DNA from: Leclercia adecarboxylata
Lineage (GTDB): Bacteria > Pseudomonadota > Gammaproteobacteria > Enterobacterales > Enterobacteriaceae
Direction of reading: 5' to 3'
NCBI RefSeq assembly: GCF_006171285.1
Contig: NZ_CP040889.1
Span: forward strand, 2,294,001-2,358,000
Length of the DNA stretch: 64,000 nt
This document shows, piece by piece, positions 34,884-48,212 of the stretch; position 1 is the first letter of the stretch, and each line of letters opens with the position of its first letter. Both the position numbers and the translations under genes were made by a program. A model generated the notes under the pieces. It saw only the letters and a list, made by a program, of their open reading frames with translations. It had not been told where the DNA came from and ran no database searches.

Positions 34884-36233
34884 TTATTCGAACAGATTAT
34901 GATGCAGTTTCTGCACAACCTGCTCCGCTTCGGCGCCCGGCACCAGGAAGCACAGGTTGTAGCTGGATGCGCCGTAGCAAATCATGCGGATGTTGAACGG
35001 CTCCAGCACGCCAAACACCTCTTTGCCCACGCCGCTGGCGCGGGACAGTTCGTTACCGATGATTGCCACCAGGGCGAGATCTTCTTCCACCTCAACGCGG
35101 CACAGCTCAGAGAGCTCCATCAGCAGGGACTGCGTCAGCAGGGTGTCGCCGGTGGAGGTTGAGCCGGTGGTATCCAGCGTCAGGGCGATGTTCACTTCTG
35201 AGGTGGTTACCAGGTCCACGGAGATGCTATGGCGCGCCAGAATGCTGAACACTTCGGCCAGGAAGCCGCGGGAGTGGAGCATGCTCAGGCTATGCAGGGT
35301 GAGCAGGGTCTGCTTGCGGCGCAGCGCCAGGGCGCGGAACAGCGGTGGGTTTTCGGTGGTATTGCACACCATGGTGCCGCCCGCTTTTGGATCTTTACTG
35401 GAGCCGACGAACACCGGAATGTCGCTGCGCACTGCCGGCAGCAACGTCGCCGGGTGCAGCACTTTCGCGCCAAAGGTCGCCATCTCGGCGGCTTCTTCAA
35501 AGGCGATCACGTCAATACGTTTTGCGGTAGGCACCACGCGTGGATCGGTGGTGTAGATACCCGGCACGTCCGTCCAGATATCCACGCGGGAGGCCTGCAG
35601 CGCTTCGCCCAGCAGGGCGGCGGTGTAGTCGCTGCCGCCACGGCCCAGGGTGGTGGTACGGCCTTTCGCTTCGCTACCGATAAAGCCCTGGGTGATGACA
35701 ATCCCTTCCGCCAGACGCGGTGCCAGCTGTTGGGTGGTCAGTTCGGCGATGGCGGCAACGTCCGGCTCGGCGCGACCAAAACGGTCGCTGGTGCGCAGCA
35801 CTTTACGCGCGTCGAACCACAGCGACTGCACGTTACGCTCGCGCAGCACTTCAACAAACAGCAGGGTGGACATCAGCTCACCGTGGCTGACCAGCTCGTC
35901 GGTCAGGGCGGTGGAGGTGGCCAGAGAGGCGGCTTCGGCCAGGGTGATGATATTTTCCAGCAGGCGCTCAATCTCTTCGCTGATCACGCTCGGATCGCGC
36001 AGACGGCCAAGGATGTCGAACTGAATTTTGTGCAGGGCAGCCAGCTTCTCCTGGCGCTCGCTCGCTTCCAGCCCTTCTGCCAGGGCAACCAGCAGATTAG
36101 TGACGCCAGCCGAAGCGGACAACACCACCAGCCGGGTATCAGGATCGGCCAGCACCACATCGGCGCTGCGGTTCATGGCATCAAAATCGGCCACGCTGGT
36201 ACCGCCAAATTTGGCGACAACAAAACTCGTCAT
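34884..36233 (-). CDS. lysC: LysC, lysine-sensitive aspartokinase III
   Basis: 449 residues, E. coli length. Phosphorylates aspartate, first step to lysine, threonine and methionine. The kinase motif VAKFGGTSVADFDAM is at the N-terminus. The GRGGSDYTAALL and DVPGIYTTDPRVV blocks follow, then two ACT domains (from about residue 300), the site of lysine feedback in family members. Convergent with rlaP. Its leader appears short and lacks the lysine riboswitch found in E. coli. Confidence 0.97.
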   Translation of the reverse strand: MTSFVVAKFGGTSVADFDAMNRSADVVLADPDTRLVVLSASAGVTNLLVALAEGLEASERQEKLAALHKIQFDILGRLRDPSVISEEIERLLENIITLAEAASLATSTALTDELVSHGELMSTLLFVEVLRERNVQSLWFDARKVLRTSDRFGRAEPDVAAIAELTTQQLAPRLAEGIVITQGFIGSEAKGRTTTLGRGGSDYTAALLGEALQASRVDIWTDVPGIYTTDPRVVPTAKRIDVIAFEEAAEMATFGAKVLHPATLLPAVRSDIPVFVGSSKDPKAGGTMVCNTTENPPLFRALALRRKQTLLTLHSLSMLHSRGFLAEVFSILARHSISVDLVTTSEVNIALTLDTTGSTSTGDTLLTQSLLMELSELCRVEVEEDLALVAIIGNELSRASGVGKEVFGVLEPFNIRMICYGASSYNLCFLVPGAEAEQVVQKLHHNLFE

Positions 36234-36537
36234 AACAACCTCGTGTCAGGGAAGGAAAAGAGCGACCATGGCACAAGGACAAAATAGCTTTATCGGTGCA
36301 GGCGCAAATACCGTGTGTATAAATAAAATGTGTGAAGGATCCTGTCAACGCCGGGATTATGCGGATTTTTCATGCTGCATTCCATATGAGAAACAGGACT
36401 TATAACAGCTATACTTTTGGAGCTTTTGCGCTGCACTTGATGCAGGCCAGGCCAATGGCATAAAAACCATCACAATTTTTAGCGACAGAGGCTACAATCG
36501 ACCGAGGTCACAATTCTCAATTCAGAAGAGTATTGCT
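36234..36537. other. lysC-pgi divergent intergenic region (304 bp)
   Basis: Holds the lysC promoter (minus strand, 36319-36347) and a candidate pgi promoter (TTGATG at 36436, CATAAA at 36458, 16-bp spacer). I see no L-box aptamer blocks on the minus strand and no open reading frame that looks real. Confidence 0.6.
36319..36347 (-). promoter_or_regulatory. Predicted lysC promoter
   Basis: Minus strand TTGACA, 17-bp spacer, TATTTA. A start near 36312 would give a leader of about 78 nt, ending in the conserved TGACACGAGGT before the ATG. Confidence 0.6.
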
Positions 36538-38187
36538 ATGAAAAATATCAATCCAACGCAGACTGCAGCCTGGCAGGCATTACAGAAACACTTTGATGAG
36601 ATGAAAGACGTCACTATCGCGGAGCTGTTCGCGAAAGACGGCGATCGTTTCAATAAGTTCTCCGCGACCTTCGACGATCGGATGCTGGTGGATTTTTCCA
36701 AAAACCGCATCACCGAAGAGACGCTGGCAAAACTGCAGGATCTGGCGAAAGAGACCGATCTGAGCGGTGCCATCAAGTCCATGTTCTCCGGCGAGAAGAT
36801 CAACCGCACCGAAGATCGTGCCGTGCTGCATGTGGCACTGCGTAACCGTAGCAATACTCCGATTATCGTTGACGGCAAAGACGTGATGCCGGAAGTCAAC
36901 GCCGTGCTGGAAAAGATGAAAACCTTCTCTGAAGCAATCATCTCAGGCCAGTGGAAAGGCTACACCGGCAAACCGATCACCGACGTGGTGAACATCGGTA
37001 TCGGCGGCTCCGACCTCGGCCCCTTCATGGTGACCGAAGCGCTGCGTCCGTACAAAAACCACCTCAACATGCACTTTGTCTCTAACGTTGATGGTACCCA
37101 CATCGCCGAAGTGCTGAAAAAAGTGAACCCGGAAAGCACCCTGTTCCTGGTGGCGTCCAAAACCTTCACCACCCAGGAAACCATGACCAACGCCCACAGC
37201 GCGCGCGACTGGTTCCTGAAAACGGCCGGTGACGAGCAGCACGTGGCGAAACACTTCGCGGCGCTCTCCACCAACGCTAAAGCCGTAGGCGAGTTCGGTA
37301 TCGACACCGCCAACATGTTTGAATTCTGGGACTGGGTTGGCGGTCGCTACTCCCTGTGGTCCGCAATCGGCCTGTCCATCATCCTCTCCGTGGGCTACGA
37401 CAACTTTGTTGAGCTGCTCTCCGGCGCGCATGCGATGGATAAGCACTTCTCCACCACCGCCCCCGAGAAAAACCTGCCGGTGCTGCTGGCGCTGATCGGG
37501 ATCTGGTACAACAACTTCTTTGGTGCAGAAACCGAAGCGATCCTGCCGTACGACCAGTACATGCACCGTTTCGCAGCCTACTTCCAGCAGGGCAACATGG
37601 AATCCAACGGCAAATACGTTGACCGTAACGGCAACGCCGTGGATTACCAGACTGGCCCAATCATCTGGGGTGAGCCAGGCACCAACGGCCAGCACGCGTT
37701 CTACCAGCTGATCCACCAGGGCACCAAAATGGTACCTTGCGATTTCATCGCCCCGGCCATCACCCATAACGCGCTGTCTGACCACCATCCGAAGCTGCTG
37801 TCGAACTTCTTCGCGCAAACTGAAGCGCTGGCGTTCGGGAAAGCGCGTGATGTGGTTGAGCAGGAGTATCGCGATCAGGGTAAAGATCCGGCAACCCTGG
37901 ATCACGTGGTGCCGTTCAAAGTGTTCGAAGGTAACCGTCCAACCAACTCCATCCTGCTGCGTGAGATCACCCCGTTCAGCCTGGGCGCGCTGATTGCCCT
38001 GTATGAGCACAAAATCTTCACCCAGGGCGCAATCCTGAATATCTTCACCTTTGACCAGTGGGGCGTAGAGCTGGGCAAACAGCTGGCGAACCGCATTCTG
38101 CCGGAGCTGGGTGACGATAAGGACATCAATAGCCATGACAGCTCTACTAACGGTCTGATTAACCGTTATAAAGCCTGGCGCGCATAA
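36538..38187 (+). CDS. pgi: Pgi, glucose-6-phosphate isomerase
   Basis: 549 residues, E. coli length. Interconverts glucose 6-phosphate and fructose 6-phosphate. The [13 protein letters not shown] and [14 protein letters not shown] blocks bind the sugar phosphate. Signature [15 protein letters not shown] and the [17 protein letters not shown] block are present. Cytosolic dimer. It ends in a BIME whose distal arm is followed by a T-run. Confidence 0.98.
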   Translation: MKNINPTQTAAWQALQKHFDEMKDVTIAELFAKDGDRFNKFSATFDDRMLVDFSKNRITEETLAKLQDLAKETDLSGAIKSMFSGEKINRTEDRAVLHVALRNRSNTPIIVDGKDVMPEVNAVLEKMKTFSEAIISGQWKGYTGKPITDVVNIGIGGSDLGPFMVTEALRPYKNHLNMHFVSNVDGTHIAEVLKKVNPESTLFLVASKTFTTQETMTNAHSARDWFLKTAGDEQHVAKHFAALSTNAKAVGEFGIDTANMFEFWDWVGGRYSLWSAIGLSIILSVGYDNFVELLSGAHAMDKHFSTTAPEKNLPVLLALIGIWYNNFFGAETEAILPYDQYMHRFAAYFQQGNMESNGKYVDRNGNAVDYQTGPIIWGEPGTNGQHAFYQLIHQGTKMVPCDFIAPAITHNALSDHHPKLLSNFFAQTEALAFGKARDVVEQEYRDQGKDPATLDHVVPFKVFEGNRPTNSILLREITPFSLGALIALYEHKIFTQGAILNIFTFDQWGVELGKQLANRILPELGDDKDINSHDSSTNGLINRYKAWRA

Positions 38188-38205
38188 TTTTGCGGTTGTG
38201 AACAA

Positions 38206-38279
38206 CGCCGGGCGGCACTCCGTTTGCCCGGCCTACAGGTCTTGTAGGCCCGGTAAGCGCAGCGCCACCGGGCTTTTTT
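38206..38279. repeat. BIME (pgi/psiE), also pgi terminator
   Basis: GCCGGGCGGCACTCCGTTTGCCCGGCCTACAGG and inverted TTGTAGGCCCGGTAAGCGCAGCGCCACCGGGC, ending GGGCTTTTTTG, so the second REP may double as the pgi terminator. Confidence 0.85.
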
Positions 38280-38362
38280 GCACAAAATATAAACAAAAAA
38301 TATAGATCCCCGTCACATTTTTGCGTTATACAGGAACCTCGCCCCGGAGAATGAGGTGCTGT

Positions 38363-38773
38363 ATGACATCCCTGACTCGCCCGCGTGTTGAGTTCATCTC
38401 AACCATTCTGCAGACCGTGCTGAACCTGGGTCTGCTGAGCCTTGGCCTGATCCTGGTCGTCTTCCTCGGTAAAGAGACGGTGCATCTGGCTGATGTGCTT
38501 TTTGCCCCTGAGCAAACCAGCAAATACGAGCTGGTTGAAGGGCTGGTGGTCTACTTCCTCTACTTTGAATTTATCGCCTTGATCGTGAAGTACTTTCAGT
38601 CTGGCTTTCACTTCCCGCTGCGTTACTTTGTCTACATTGGCATTACCGCGATTGTGCGACTGATTATCGTCGATCATAAATCGCCCCTCGACGTGTTGCT
38701 CTATTCGGCGGCGATCCTGCTGCTGGTAGTGACGCTCTGGCTGTGCAACTCGAAGCGACTGAAACGGGAATAA
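38363..38773 (+). CDS. psiE: PsiE, phosphate-starvation-inducible inner-membrane protein
   Basis: 136 residues, E. coli length, with four hydrophobic segments ([78 protein letters not shown]). The start at ATG 38363 gives the family N-terminus [11 protein letters not shown]. The frame is open 14 codons further upstream but not conserved there. Its role is unknown. In E. coli it is controlled by PhoB and CRP. Convergent with malG. Confidence 0.93.
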   Translation: MTSLTRPRVEFISTILQTVLNLGLLSLGLILVVFLGKETVHLADVLFAPEQTSKYELVEGLVVYFLYFEFIALIVKYFQSGFHFPLRYFVYIGITAIVRLIIVDHKSPLDVLLYSAAILLLVVTLWLCNSKRLKRE

Positions 38774-38799
38774 AAAAGGGCGGCCCGAGGGCCGCCGAA
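38773..38799 (-). terminator. malEFG terminator
   Basis: Minus strand GGCGGCCC-TC-GGGCCGCC followed by CTTTTTTATT, 70 bp after the malG stop. On the plus strand the same stem lacks a T-run. Confidence 0.8.
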
Positions 38800-38867
38800 A
38801 ACAGTCACAAGTTTTGGATTAATACATCAAGGCAAAGTTGAGGGTTGCAGTGGAATAACAATGAAAC

Positions 38868-39758
38868 TTAACCTTTCACGCCCCCCGCCGTCAGGCCGTT
38901 CACCAGCCAGCGCTGGGCCAGCAGGAACACGACGGTGATCGGGATAGCAGAGAGCACGGCGGCTGCGGCAAAGTCGCCCCACAGGTAGTTTTGCGGGTTG
39001 AGGTATTGCTGCATCCCTACCGCCAGCGTGTAGCTGTTCACATCACGCAGCAGCAGCGAGGCCACCGGCACTTCGGTGATGGCGGCGATAAACGACAGAA
39101 TAAACACCACCGCCAGAATCGGGACCGAGAGCGGCAGCAGCACCAGACGGAACGCCTGCCACGGCGTCGCGCCATCCAGCGAGGCCGCTTCTTCCAGCGA
39201 GTTGTCGATGGTTTCGAAATAGCCTTTGATGGTCCAGACGTGCAGCGCAATCCCGCCGAGGTAGGCGAAGATCACCCCGCCGTGGGTGTTCAGACCGATA
39301 AACGGCACGTACTGGCCGAGGCGGTCAAACAACGCGTACAGGGCCACCAGCGACAGCACCGCAGGGAACATCTGGAAAATCAGCATCCCTTTCAGCAGCG
39401 TCGCTTTACCCGGGAAGCGCATACGGGCAAAGGCGTAGGCGCAGGTGGTGGAGAGCGTCACGATACCGATCGCGGTAATGGTGGCGACTTTCACCGAGTT
39501 CCACAGCCACAGCAGCACCGGGAACGGCGGCGGCGTGACGCGGCCGTCGGCGTGCTCAACGCTGAAGCCCAGCGCCAGCTTCCAGTGCTCCCAGGAGATT
39601 TCGTCCGGGATCAGGCTGCCGGTGGCGAAGTTCCCCGAACGCAGGGAGATGGCGATAACCATCAGCAGCGGGAACATGATCGCCGCGATAAAAATCAGCA
39701 GCCCTAAGTGCGTCACGAGGAGGCGCAGTTTCTGAGATTTGGGTTGTACCATAGCCAT
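38868..39758 (-). CDS. malG: MalG, maltose ABC transporter permease
   Basis: 296 residues, six transmembrane segments. The EAA loop [25 protein letters not shown] (about residue 190) contacts MalK. It pairs with MalF in the MalFGK2 maltodextrin importer. The start MAMVQPKSQ at 39758 follows a perfect AAGGAGG SD. It is 14 bp downstream of malF. Confidence 0.98.
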   Translation of the reverse strand: MAMVQPKSQKLRLLVTHLGLLIFIAAIMFPLLMVIAISLRSGNFATGSLIPDEISWEHWKLALGFSVEHADGRVTPPPFPVLLWLWNSVKVATITAIGIVTLSTTCAYAFARMRFPGKATLLKGMLIFQMFPAVLSLVALYALFDRLGQYVPFIGLNTHGGVIFAYLGGIALHVWTIKGYFETIDNSLEEAASLDGATPWQAFRLVLLPLSVPILAVVFILSFIAAITEVPVASLLLRDVNSYTLAVGMQQYLNPQNYLWGDFAAAAVLSAIPITVVFLLAQRWLVNGLTAGGVKG

Positions 39759-39772
39759 AATATGTGCCCTCC

Positions 39773-41317
39773 TTAGTCAAATTTCATGCGGGTGGCTTTC
39801 AGGTTCACGATAGCCAGCGCGCCTACCAGCAGGAAGATCAGGGTGGCGATGGCCGCCGCCAGACCGAAGTCCTGACCACCGCCGCCTTCGAAGGCGATAC
39901 GGTAGGTGTAGCTGACGAGCAGGTCGGTGTAGCCTGCTGGCGTGGTGGTGCCGAGACGGTCCGGGCCACCGTTGGTCAACAGCTGAATCAGCACGAAGTT
40001 GTTAAAGTTAAAGGCGAAGCTGGCGATCATCAGCGGCGTCAGCGGCTTGATCAGCAGCGGAAGCGTAATCTTGAAGAAGTTCTGGAACGGGGTCGCACCG
40101 TCCATGGCCGAGGCTTCGTACAGGTCATCCGGGATCGCCTTCAGCAGCCCCATGCACAGGATCATCATGTACGGATAGCCGAGCCAGGTGTTAACGATGA
40201 CGATCATGCTGCGGGCGGTGGTCGGGTCGCTGAACCACGCCGGTTTGATGCCAAACAGGCTGCTCAGCATCATGTTGATCTCACCAAAGCTCTGGTTGAA
40301 CAGCCCTTTGAAAATCAGAATCGAGATGAACGACGGTACGGCGTACGGCAGGATCAGCAGGACGCGATAGATCGCTTTGCCTTTCAGGGACTCCCACTGC
40401 ACCAGGCAGGCCAGCACCATGCCCACCGCCACGGTCAGGATCACGGTGAGTACCGAGAAGACCACGGTCCAGACAAAGATAGCGAAGAACGGTTTCTGGA
40501 TGCCTTCGTCGGTAAAGACGCGGGTGAAGTTGTCCCAGCCGATGGTCACGGTGTAGCCCGGGCTGAGCTTATCGTCACCCCAGTTGCCGTCGGCATTCAC
40601 GGACTGGTAGAAGCCGATGTCGTTATTCGGGCGGTACTTCACGCCGGTCTGGTTGTTGGTAAGCGTGCTGTCATCGCCCAGCGTATACAGCGGGCGGGTG
40701 CCGGAGAACTGGCGCAGCGAGCTCATAATGACTTTGCTTTCGTCCGGCAGCTCAGCGGTCAGCTGGGTCAGCGCCTGACGATTCTGGGTGATGATACGCA
40801 GGTTGGCGCGTTCGCCTTCCGGCAGCGCGTCGGCTTCTTTCAGCGCCAGTTTCTGCTCGCCGCCAAATTTAAAGGCGTCGGAGACGTAGTATTTGCCCGC
40901 GGCATCGTCGGTCAGCGCCAGCTTCCACTCGTCGCCAGCAGGGTAGAGACCAAAGTTAAAGGTCTTACCGGCCTGATAGGAGCGATCCATCAGCACCTGC
41001 TGGGCGCGCTCCTGAGCGAGCTGGTTGGTGCTGCTGTAGTTGGTAAAGGCGATGGCGATGGTGCAAATGAGGGGGAACAGGACAAACAGCCCCATCCCGG
41101 CCACACCCGGATAAACATAGCGCCAGGCATAGGCTTTGCGGTTAGCAAAAATATAGAGGCCGATTGAGCTTAAAATCAGCGTCATCGCGGCAAACAGGTA
41201 CTCCCCCTGGGCGTACATCAAAACAACAAGGTAACCCACCAGCAAGCCCAGCAGACCAATCACTGACCATTTCAGCGTGTCGCTTTGCCACCAGTGTTTC
41301 TTTTTAACGACATCCAT
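39773..41317 (-). CDS. malF: MalF, maltose ABC transporter permease
   Basis: 514 residues, E. coli length. Eight transmembrane helices with the large periplasmic P2 domain between TM3 and TM4 (about residues 90-275). The EAA loop is [27 protein letters not shown]. It contributes the maltose-binding site in the membrane. Separated from malE by a BIME that in E. coli stabilises malE mRNA. Confidence 0.98.
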   Translation of the reverse strand: MDVVKKKHWWQSDTLKWSVIGLLGLLVGYLVVLMYAQGEYLFAAMTLILSSIGLYIFANRKAYAWRYVYPGVAGMGLFVLFPLICTIAIAFTNYSSTNQLAQERAQQVLMDRSYQAGKTFNFGLYPAGDEWKLALTDDAAGKYYVSDAFKFGGEQKLALKEADALPEGERANLRIITQNRQALTQLTAELPDESKVIMSSLRQFSGTRPLYTLGDDSTLTNNQTGVKYRPNNDIGFYQSVNADGNWGDDKLSPGYTVTIGWDNFTRVFTDEGIQKPFFAIFVWTVVFSVLTVILTVAVGMVLACLVQWESLKGKAIYRVLLILPYAVPSFISILIFKGLFNQSFGEINMMLSSLFGIKPAWFSDPTTARSMIVIVNTWLGYPYMMILCMGLLKAIPDDLYEASAMDGATPFQNFFKITLPLLIKPLTPLMIASFAFNFNNFVLIQLLTNGGPDRLGTTTPAGYTDLLVSYTYRIAFEGGGGQDFGLAAAIATLIFLLVGALAIVNLKATRMKFD

Positions 41318-41350
41318 GGGGTTCTTCCTCTACAACTGTGAAAACTTATT

Positions 41351-41427
41351 GTCAGGTGGCGCTCCGCTTACCTGACCTACGGTCCGAGCCGTAGTTGTAG
41401 GGCGGGTAAGCGAAGCGCCACCCGCCA
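41351..41427. repeat. BIME (malE/malF)
   Basis: GTCAGGTGGCGCTCCGCTTACCTGACCTACGG and inverted GTAGTTGTAGGGCGGGTAAGCGAAGCGCCACCCGCC, between malE and malF. The classical E. coli malE-malF REP sits at the same place and causes differential mRNA stability. Confidence 0.9.
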
Positions 41428-41434
41428 CTGTGAC

Positions 41435-44104
<2,670 letters not shown>

Positions 44105-44139
44105 GCAATCCCAATAATAAGCACGAAACCATCAGGTGA

Positions 44140-45483
<1,344 letters not shown>

Positions 45484-45500
45484 TACGTAACTGACCTAAA

Positions 45501-45520
45501 AGAGGGGCGCAAGCCCCTCT
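45501..45520 (+). terminator. lamB-malM intercistronic hairpin (attenuator-like)
   Basis: AGAGGGGC-GCAA-GCCCCTCT followed by only CTTCTT, a weak tail. It may attenuate transcription into malM or protect the lamB mRNA. Confidence 0.6.
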
Positions 45521-45585
45521 CTTCTTAGGGTACTGCGCGCTATTGCCTGGCCAACGCAGTGCTAACGCAATCTGAGGTAATAACA

Positions 45586-46560
45586 ATGAAAATGAAAAAA
45601 AGTCTCGTCGCGCTGTGCCTCTCTGCAGGGCTGCTGGCAAGCGTTCCAGCCGTTACCCTCGCCAGCGTCAATTTCGTACCGCAAAACACCAGCGCCGCGC
45701 CTGCTATTCCGGGAGCCGCGCTCCAGCAGCTGGTCTGGACGCCTGTTGATCAGTCCAAAGCCCAGACAACCCAACTCTCTACCGGTGGCCAGACCTTAAA
45801 CGTGGCGGGGATCGCCGGTCCGGTGGCTGCCTACAGCGTGCCGGCTAACATTGGCGAAATCACTCTGACGCTGACAAGCGTTGTGGATAAACAGACCAGC
45901 GTATTTGCACCGAACGTGCTGATTCTGGACCAGAATCTGACACCATCGGCCTACTTCCCGAGCGAATACTTCACCTACCAGGAACCGGGCGTGATGAGCG
46001 CCGATCGCCTGGAAGGGGTGATGCGCCTGACGCCAGCGCTGGGCCAGCAGAAATTGTATGTGCTGGTGTTCACCACCGATAAAGATCTGCAGCAAACCAC
46101 CAAACTTCTCGATCCGGCTAAAGCCTATGCCAAAGGCACCGGCAACGCCGTACCGGATATCCCGGACCCGATTGCCCGTCACGTGACGGATGGCCAGCTG
46201 AAGCTGAAAGTGTCTACCAATAACGCCTCCAGCGTGCTGGTTGGCCCACTGTTTGGCTCTTCCGGCCCGGGCCCGGTCACGGTCGGTAATACCGCCGCAC
46301 CTGCACCTGTATATGCCGCACCGGCCCCAGCGCAAGCCGCCGCCCCGGTTGCCGCGCCAGCCGTTGCCCCGACTCCGGCTCCGGCGAAGAAGAGCGAGCC
46401 GGTACTGAACGATACCGAAACCTACTTCAATCAGGCCATTAAACAGGCAGTCGCAAAAGGTGACGTCGATAAAGCGCTGAAACTGCTTGATGAAGCAGAG
46501 CGTTTAGGCTCAACCACTGCCCGTTCCACCTTTATCAGCAGTGTAAAAGGCAAGGGGTGA
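45586..46560 (+). CDS. malM: MalM, periplasmic maltose-regulon protein
   Basis: 324 residues, about 18 longer than E. coli MalM. Signal peptide MKMKKSLVALCLSAGLLASVPAVTLA, then a conserved domain (VNFVPQNTSAAPAIPGAALQQL). The extra length is in an Ala/Pro-rich linker (about residues 245-280). A conserved C-terminal ~45 residues follow (ETYFNQAIKQAVAKGDVDKALKLLDEAERLGS). Precise role is unknown. ATG 45586 is preceded by GAGGTAA; methionines upstream are not conserved. Confidence 0.94.
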   Translation: MKMKKSLVALCLSAGLLASVPAVTLASVNFVPQNTSAAPAIPGAALQQLVWTPVDQSKAQTTQLSTGGQTLNVAGIAGPVAAYSVPANIGEITLTLTSVVDKQTSVFAPNVLILDQNLTPSAYFPSEYFTYQEPGVMSADRLEGVMRLTPALGQQKLYVLVFTTDKDLQQTTKLLDPAKAYAKGTGNAVPDIPDPIARHVTDGQLKLKVSTNNASSVLVGPLFGSSGPGPVTVGNTAAPAPVYAAPAPAQAAAPVAAPAVAPTPAPAKKSEPVLNDTETYFNQAIKQAVAKGDVDKALKLLDEAERLGSTTARSTFISSVKGKG

Positions 46561-46596
46561 CCGTCTCCCCACAGTGCTGATTTTGTCAGTAGTTTG

Positions 46597-46623
46597 GTGC
46601 GCCCTTCCGGGCGCACTTTTTTT
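46597..46623 (+). terminator. malK-lamB-malM terminator
   Basis: GTGCGCCC-TTCC-GGGCGCAC followed by TTTTTTT. Confidence 0.95.
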
Positions 46624-46741
46624 GCGCGGGATGCTGCTGTTGCATCTCTGTTGCGATAATGATCGCTAACTTGCGTTTGCCCGCCCTCATTGCCCGTTTC
46701 TGCGATACAATAGCTTTACGTTATGTATCGGAGAGTCTGGC

Positions 46742-47239
46742 ATGTCACACCCCGCGCTTTTGCTCCTGCGTGCGCTGCGCTATTTCGACGAAATCCCCGC
46801 GCTGGAACCGGAGCAGCTCGACTGGCTGCTGCTGGAAGATTCCATGACCAAACGTTTTGAGCAGCAGGGCAAGAAAGTCACCGTTACCCTCATTCAGGAG
46901 GGGTTTGTCACGCCTGACGCGGTTGCGGATGAACTGCCGTTACTGCCGAAAGAGGCGCGCTACTGGCTGCGGGAGATCCTGCTGTGTGCCGACGGCGAGC
47001 CGTGGCTGGCCGGGCGCACCGTGGTGCCAGAGTCCACCCTCACCGGGCCGGAGATGGCGCTGCAGCAGATGGGCAAAACCCCGCTGGGACGTTATCTGTT
47101 CACCTCCTCCGAGCTGACCCGTGATTTTATTGAAATTGGGCGCGATGCCGGGCTGTGGGGACGCCGTTCCCGCCTGCGCTTAAGTGGTAAACCCTTGATG
47201 CTGACCGAGCTGTTTTTACCGGCGTCACCGTTGTATTAA
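46742..47239 (+). CDS. ubiC: UbiC, chorismate lyase
   Basis: 165 residues, E. coli length. Converts chorismate to 4-hydroxybenzoate and pyruvate, the entry to ubiquinone synthesis. Conserved blocks are [36 protein letters not shown] (Arg in the active site) and [20 protein letters not shown]. Followed after 12 bp by ubiA. Confidence 0.97.
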   Translation: MSHPALLLLRALRYFDEIPALEPEQLDWLLLEDSMTKRFEQQGKKVTVTLIQEGFVTPDAVADELPLLPKEARYWLREILLCADGEPWLAGRTVVPESTLTGPEMALQQMGKTPLGRYLFTSSELTRDFIEIGRDAGLWGRRSRLRLSGKPLMLTELFLPASPLY

Positions 47240-47251
47240 GAGGAAGAGAAA

Positions 47252-48121
47252 ATGGAGTGGAGTCTGAAGCAGAACAAGCTGCTGGCGTACCACCGCCTGA
47301 TGCGAACGGATAAGCCGATCGGTGCCTTATTGCTGCTGTGGCCGACCTTGTGGGCGCTGTGGGTGGCTACCCCCGGGCTGCCGCCGCTGTGGATCCTGGC
47401 GGTATTCGTGGCGGGCGTCTGGCTGATGCGTGCCGCAGGCTGTGTGGTTAACGACTATGCCGATCGCAAATTTGACGGCCACGTGAAACGCACGGCCAAC
47501 CGCCCGCTGCCGAGCGGCGACGTCACCGAGAAAGAGGCGCGCACGCTGTTTGTGGTGCTGGTCCTGCTCTCGTTCCTGCTGGTGTTAACCCTGAACACCA
47601 TGACTATTCTGCTCTCCGTGGCAGCGCTGGCTCTGGCCTGGGTCTATCCGTTTATGAAGCGCTACACCCATCTGCCGCAGGTGGTGCTGGGAGCCGCCTT
47701 TGGCTGGTCGATTCCGATGGCGTTTGCCGCCGTCAGCGAAAGTGTGCCGCTGAGCTGCTGGCTGATGTTCCTGGCTAACATCCTCTGGGCGGTGGCCTAC
47801 GACACCCAGTACGCGATGGTGGATCGCGACGACGATCTGAAGATTGGCATCAAATCGACCGCCATTCTGTTTGGTCGTCAGGACAAACTGATTATCGGGA
47901 TTTTGCAGGTGGCGGTGCTGGCGCTGATGGTGGCGATTGGCTACCTGAACCAGCTTGGCGGAGCGTTCTACGCGGCGGTTGCGGCGGCGGGCGTGCTGTT
48001 TATCTACCAGCAAAAGCTGATTGCCAACCGCGAGCGCGAAGCCTGTTTTAAAGCGTTTTTGAATAACAACTATGTGGGGCTGGTGTTGTTTGTCGGGTTA
48101 GCGATTAGCTACTGGGCATAA
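47252..48121 (+). CDS. ubiA: UbiA, 4-hydroxybenzoate octaprenyltransferase
   Basis: 289 residues. Inner-membrane aromatic prenyltransferase with about eight to nine TM segments. The two Asp-rich motifs are intact: NDYADRKFD (about residue 70) and DRDDDLKIG (about 190). Attaches octaprenyl to 4-hydroxybenzoate. Operon with ubiC. The C-terminal end is one residue shorter than E. coli. Confidence 0.97.
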   Translation: MEWSLKQNKLLAYHRLMRTDKPIGALLLLWPTLWALWVATPGLPPLWILAVFVAGVWLMRAAGCVVNDYADRKFDGHVKRTANRPLPSGDVTEKEARTLFVVLVLLSFLLVLTLNTMTILLSVAALALAWVYPFMKRYTHLPQVVLGAAFGWSIPMAFAAVSESVPLSCWLMFLANILWAVAYDTQYAMVDRDDDLKIGIKSTAILFGRQDKLIIGILQVAVLALMVAIGYLNQLGGAFYAAVAAAGVLFIYQQKLIANREREACFKAFLNNNYVGLVLFVGLAISYWA

Positions 48122-48124
48122 AAA

Positions 48125-48207
48125 AGCCCGGTGGCGCTAGCGCTTACCGGGCCTACAGGTTCTGTATCGTAGGCCGGGTAAGGCGAAGCCGCCACCCGGC
48201 ATTTTTT
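48125..48207. repeat. BIME (ubiA/plsB)
   Basis: GCCCGGTGGCGCTAGCGCTTACCGGGCCTACAGG and inverted GTAGGCCGGGTAAGGCGAAGCCGCCACCCGGC followed by ATTTTTT, between convergent ubiA and plsB. Confidence 0.88.
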
Positions 48208-48212
48208 ATGCA

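Noticed and set aside
36943..38205. 420-codon open frame antisense to pgi
   Set aside because: Perfectly overlaps a conserved gene on the other strand; its sequence is low-complexity His/Gln/Val-rich, as expected from reading biased codons in reverse.
39764..41167. 467-codon open frame antisense to malF
   Set aside because: Shadow of malF; composition rich in H/Q/R with no domain and no ribosome-binding site.
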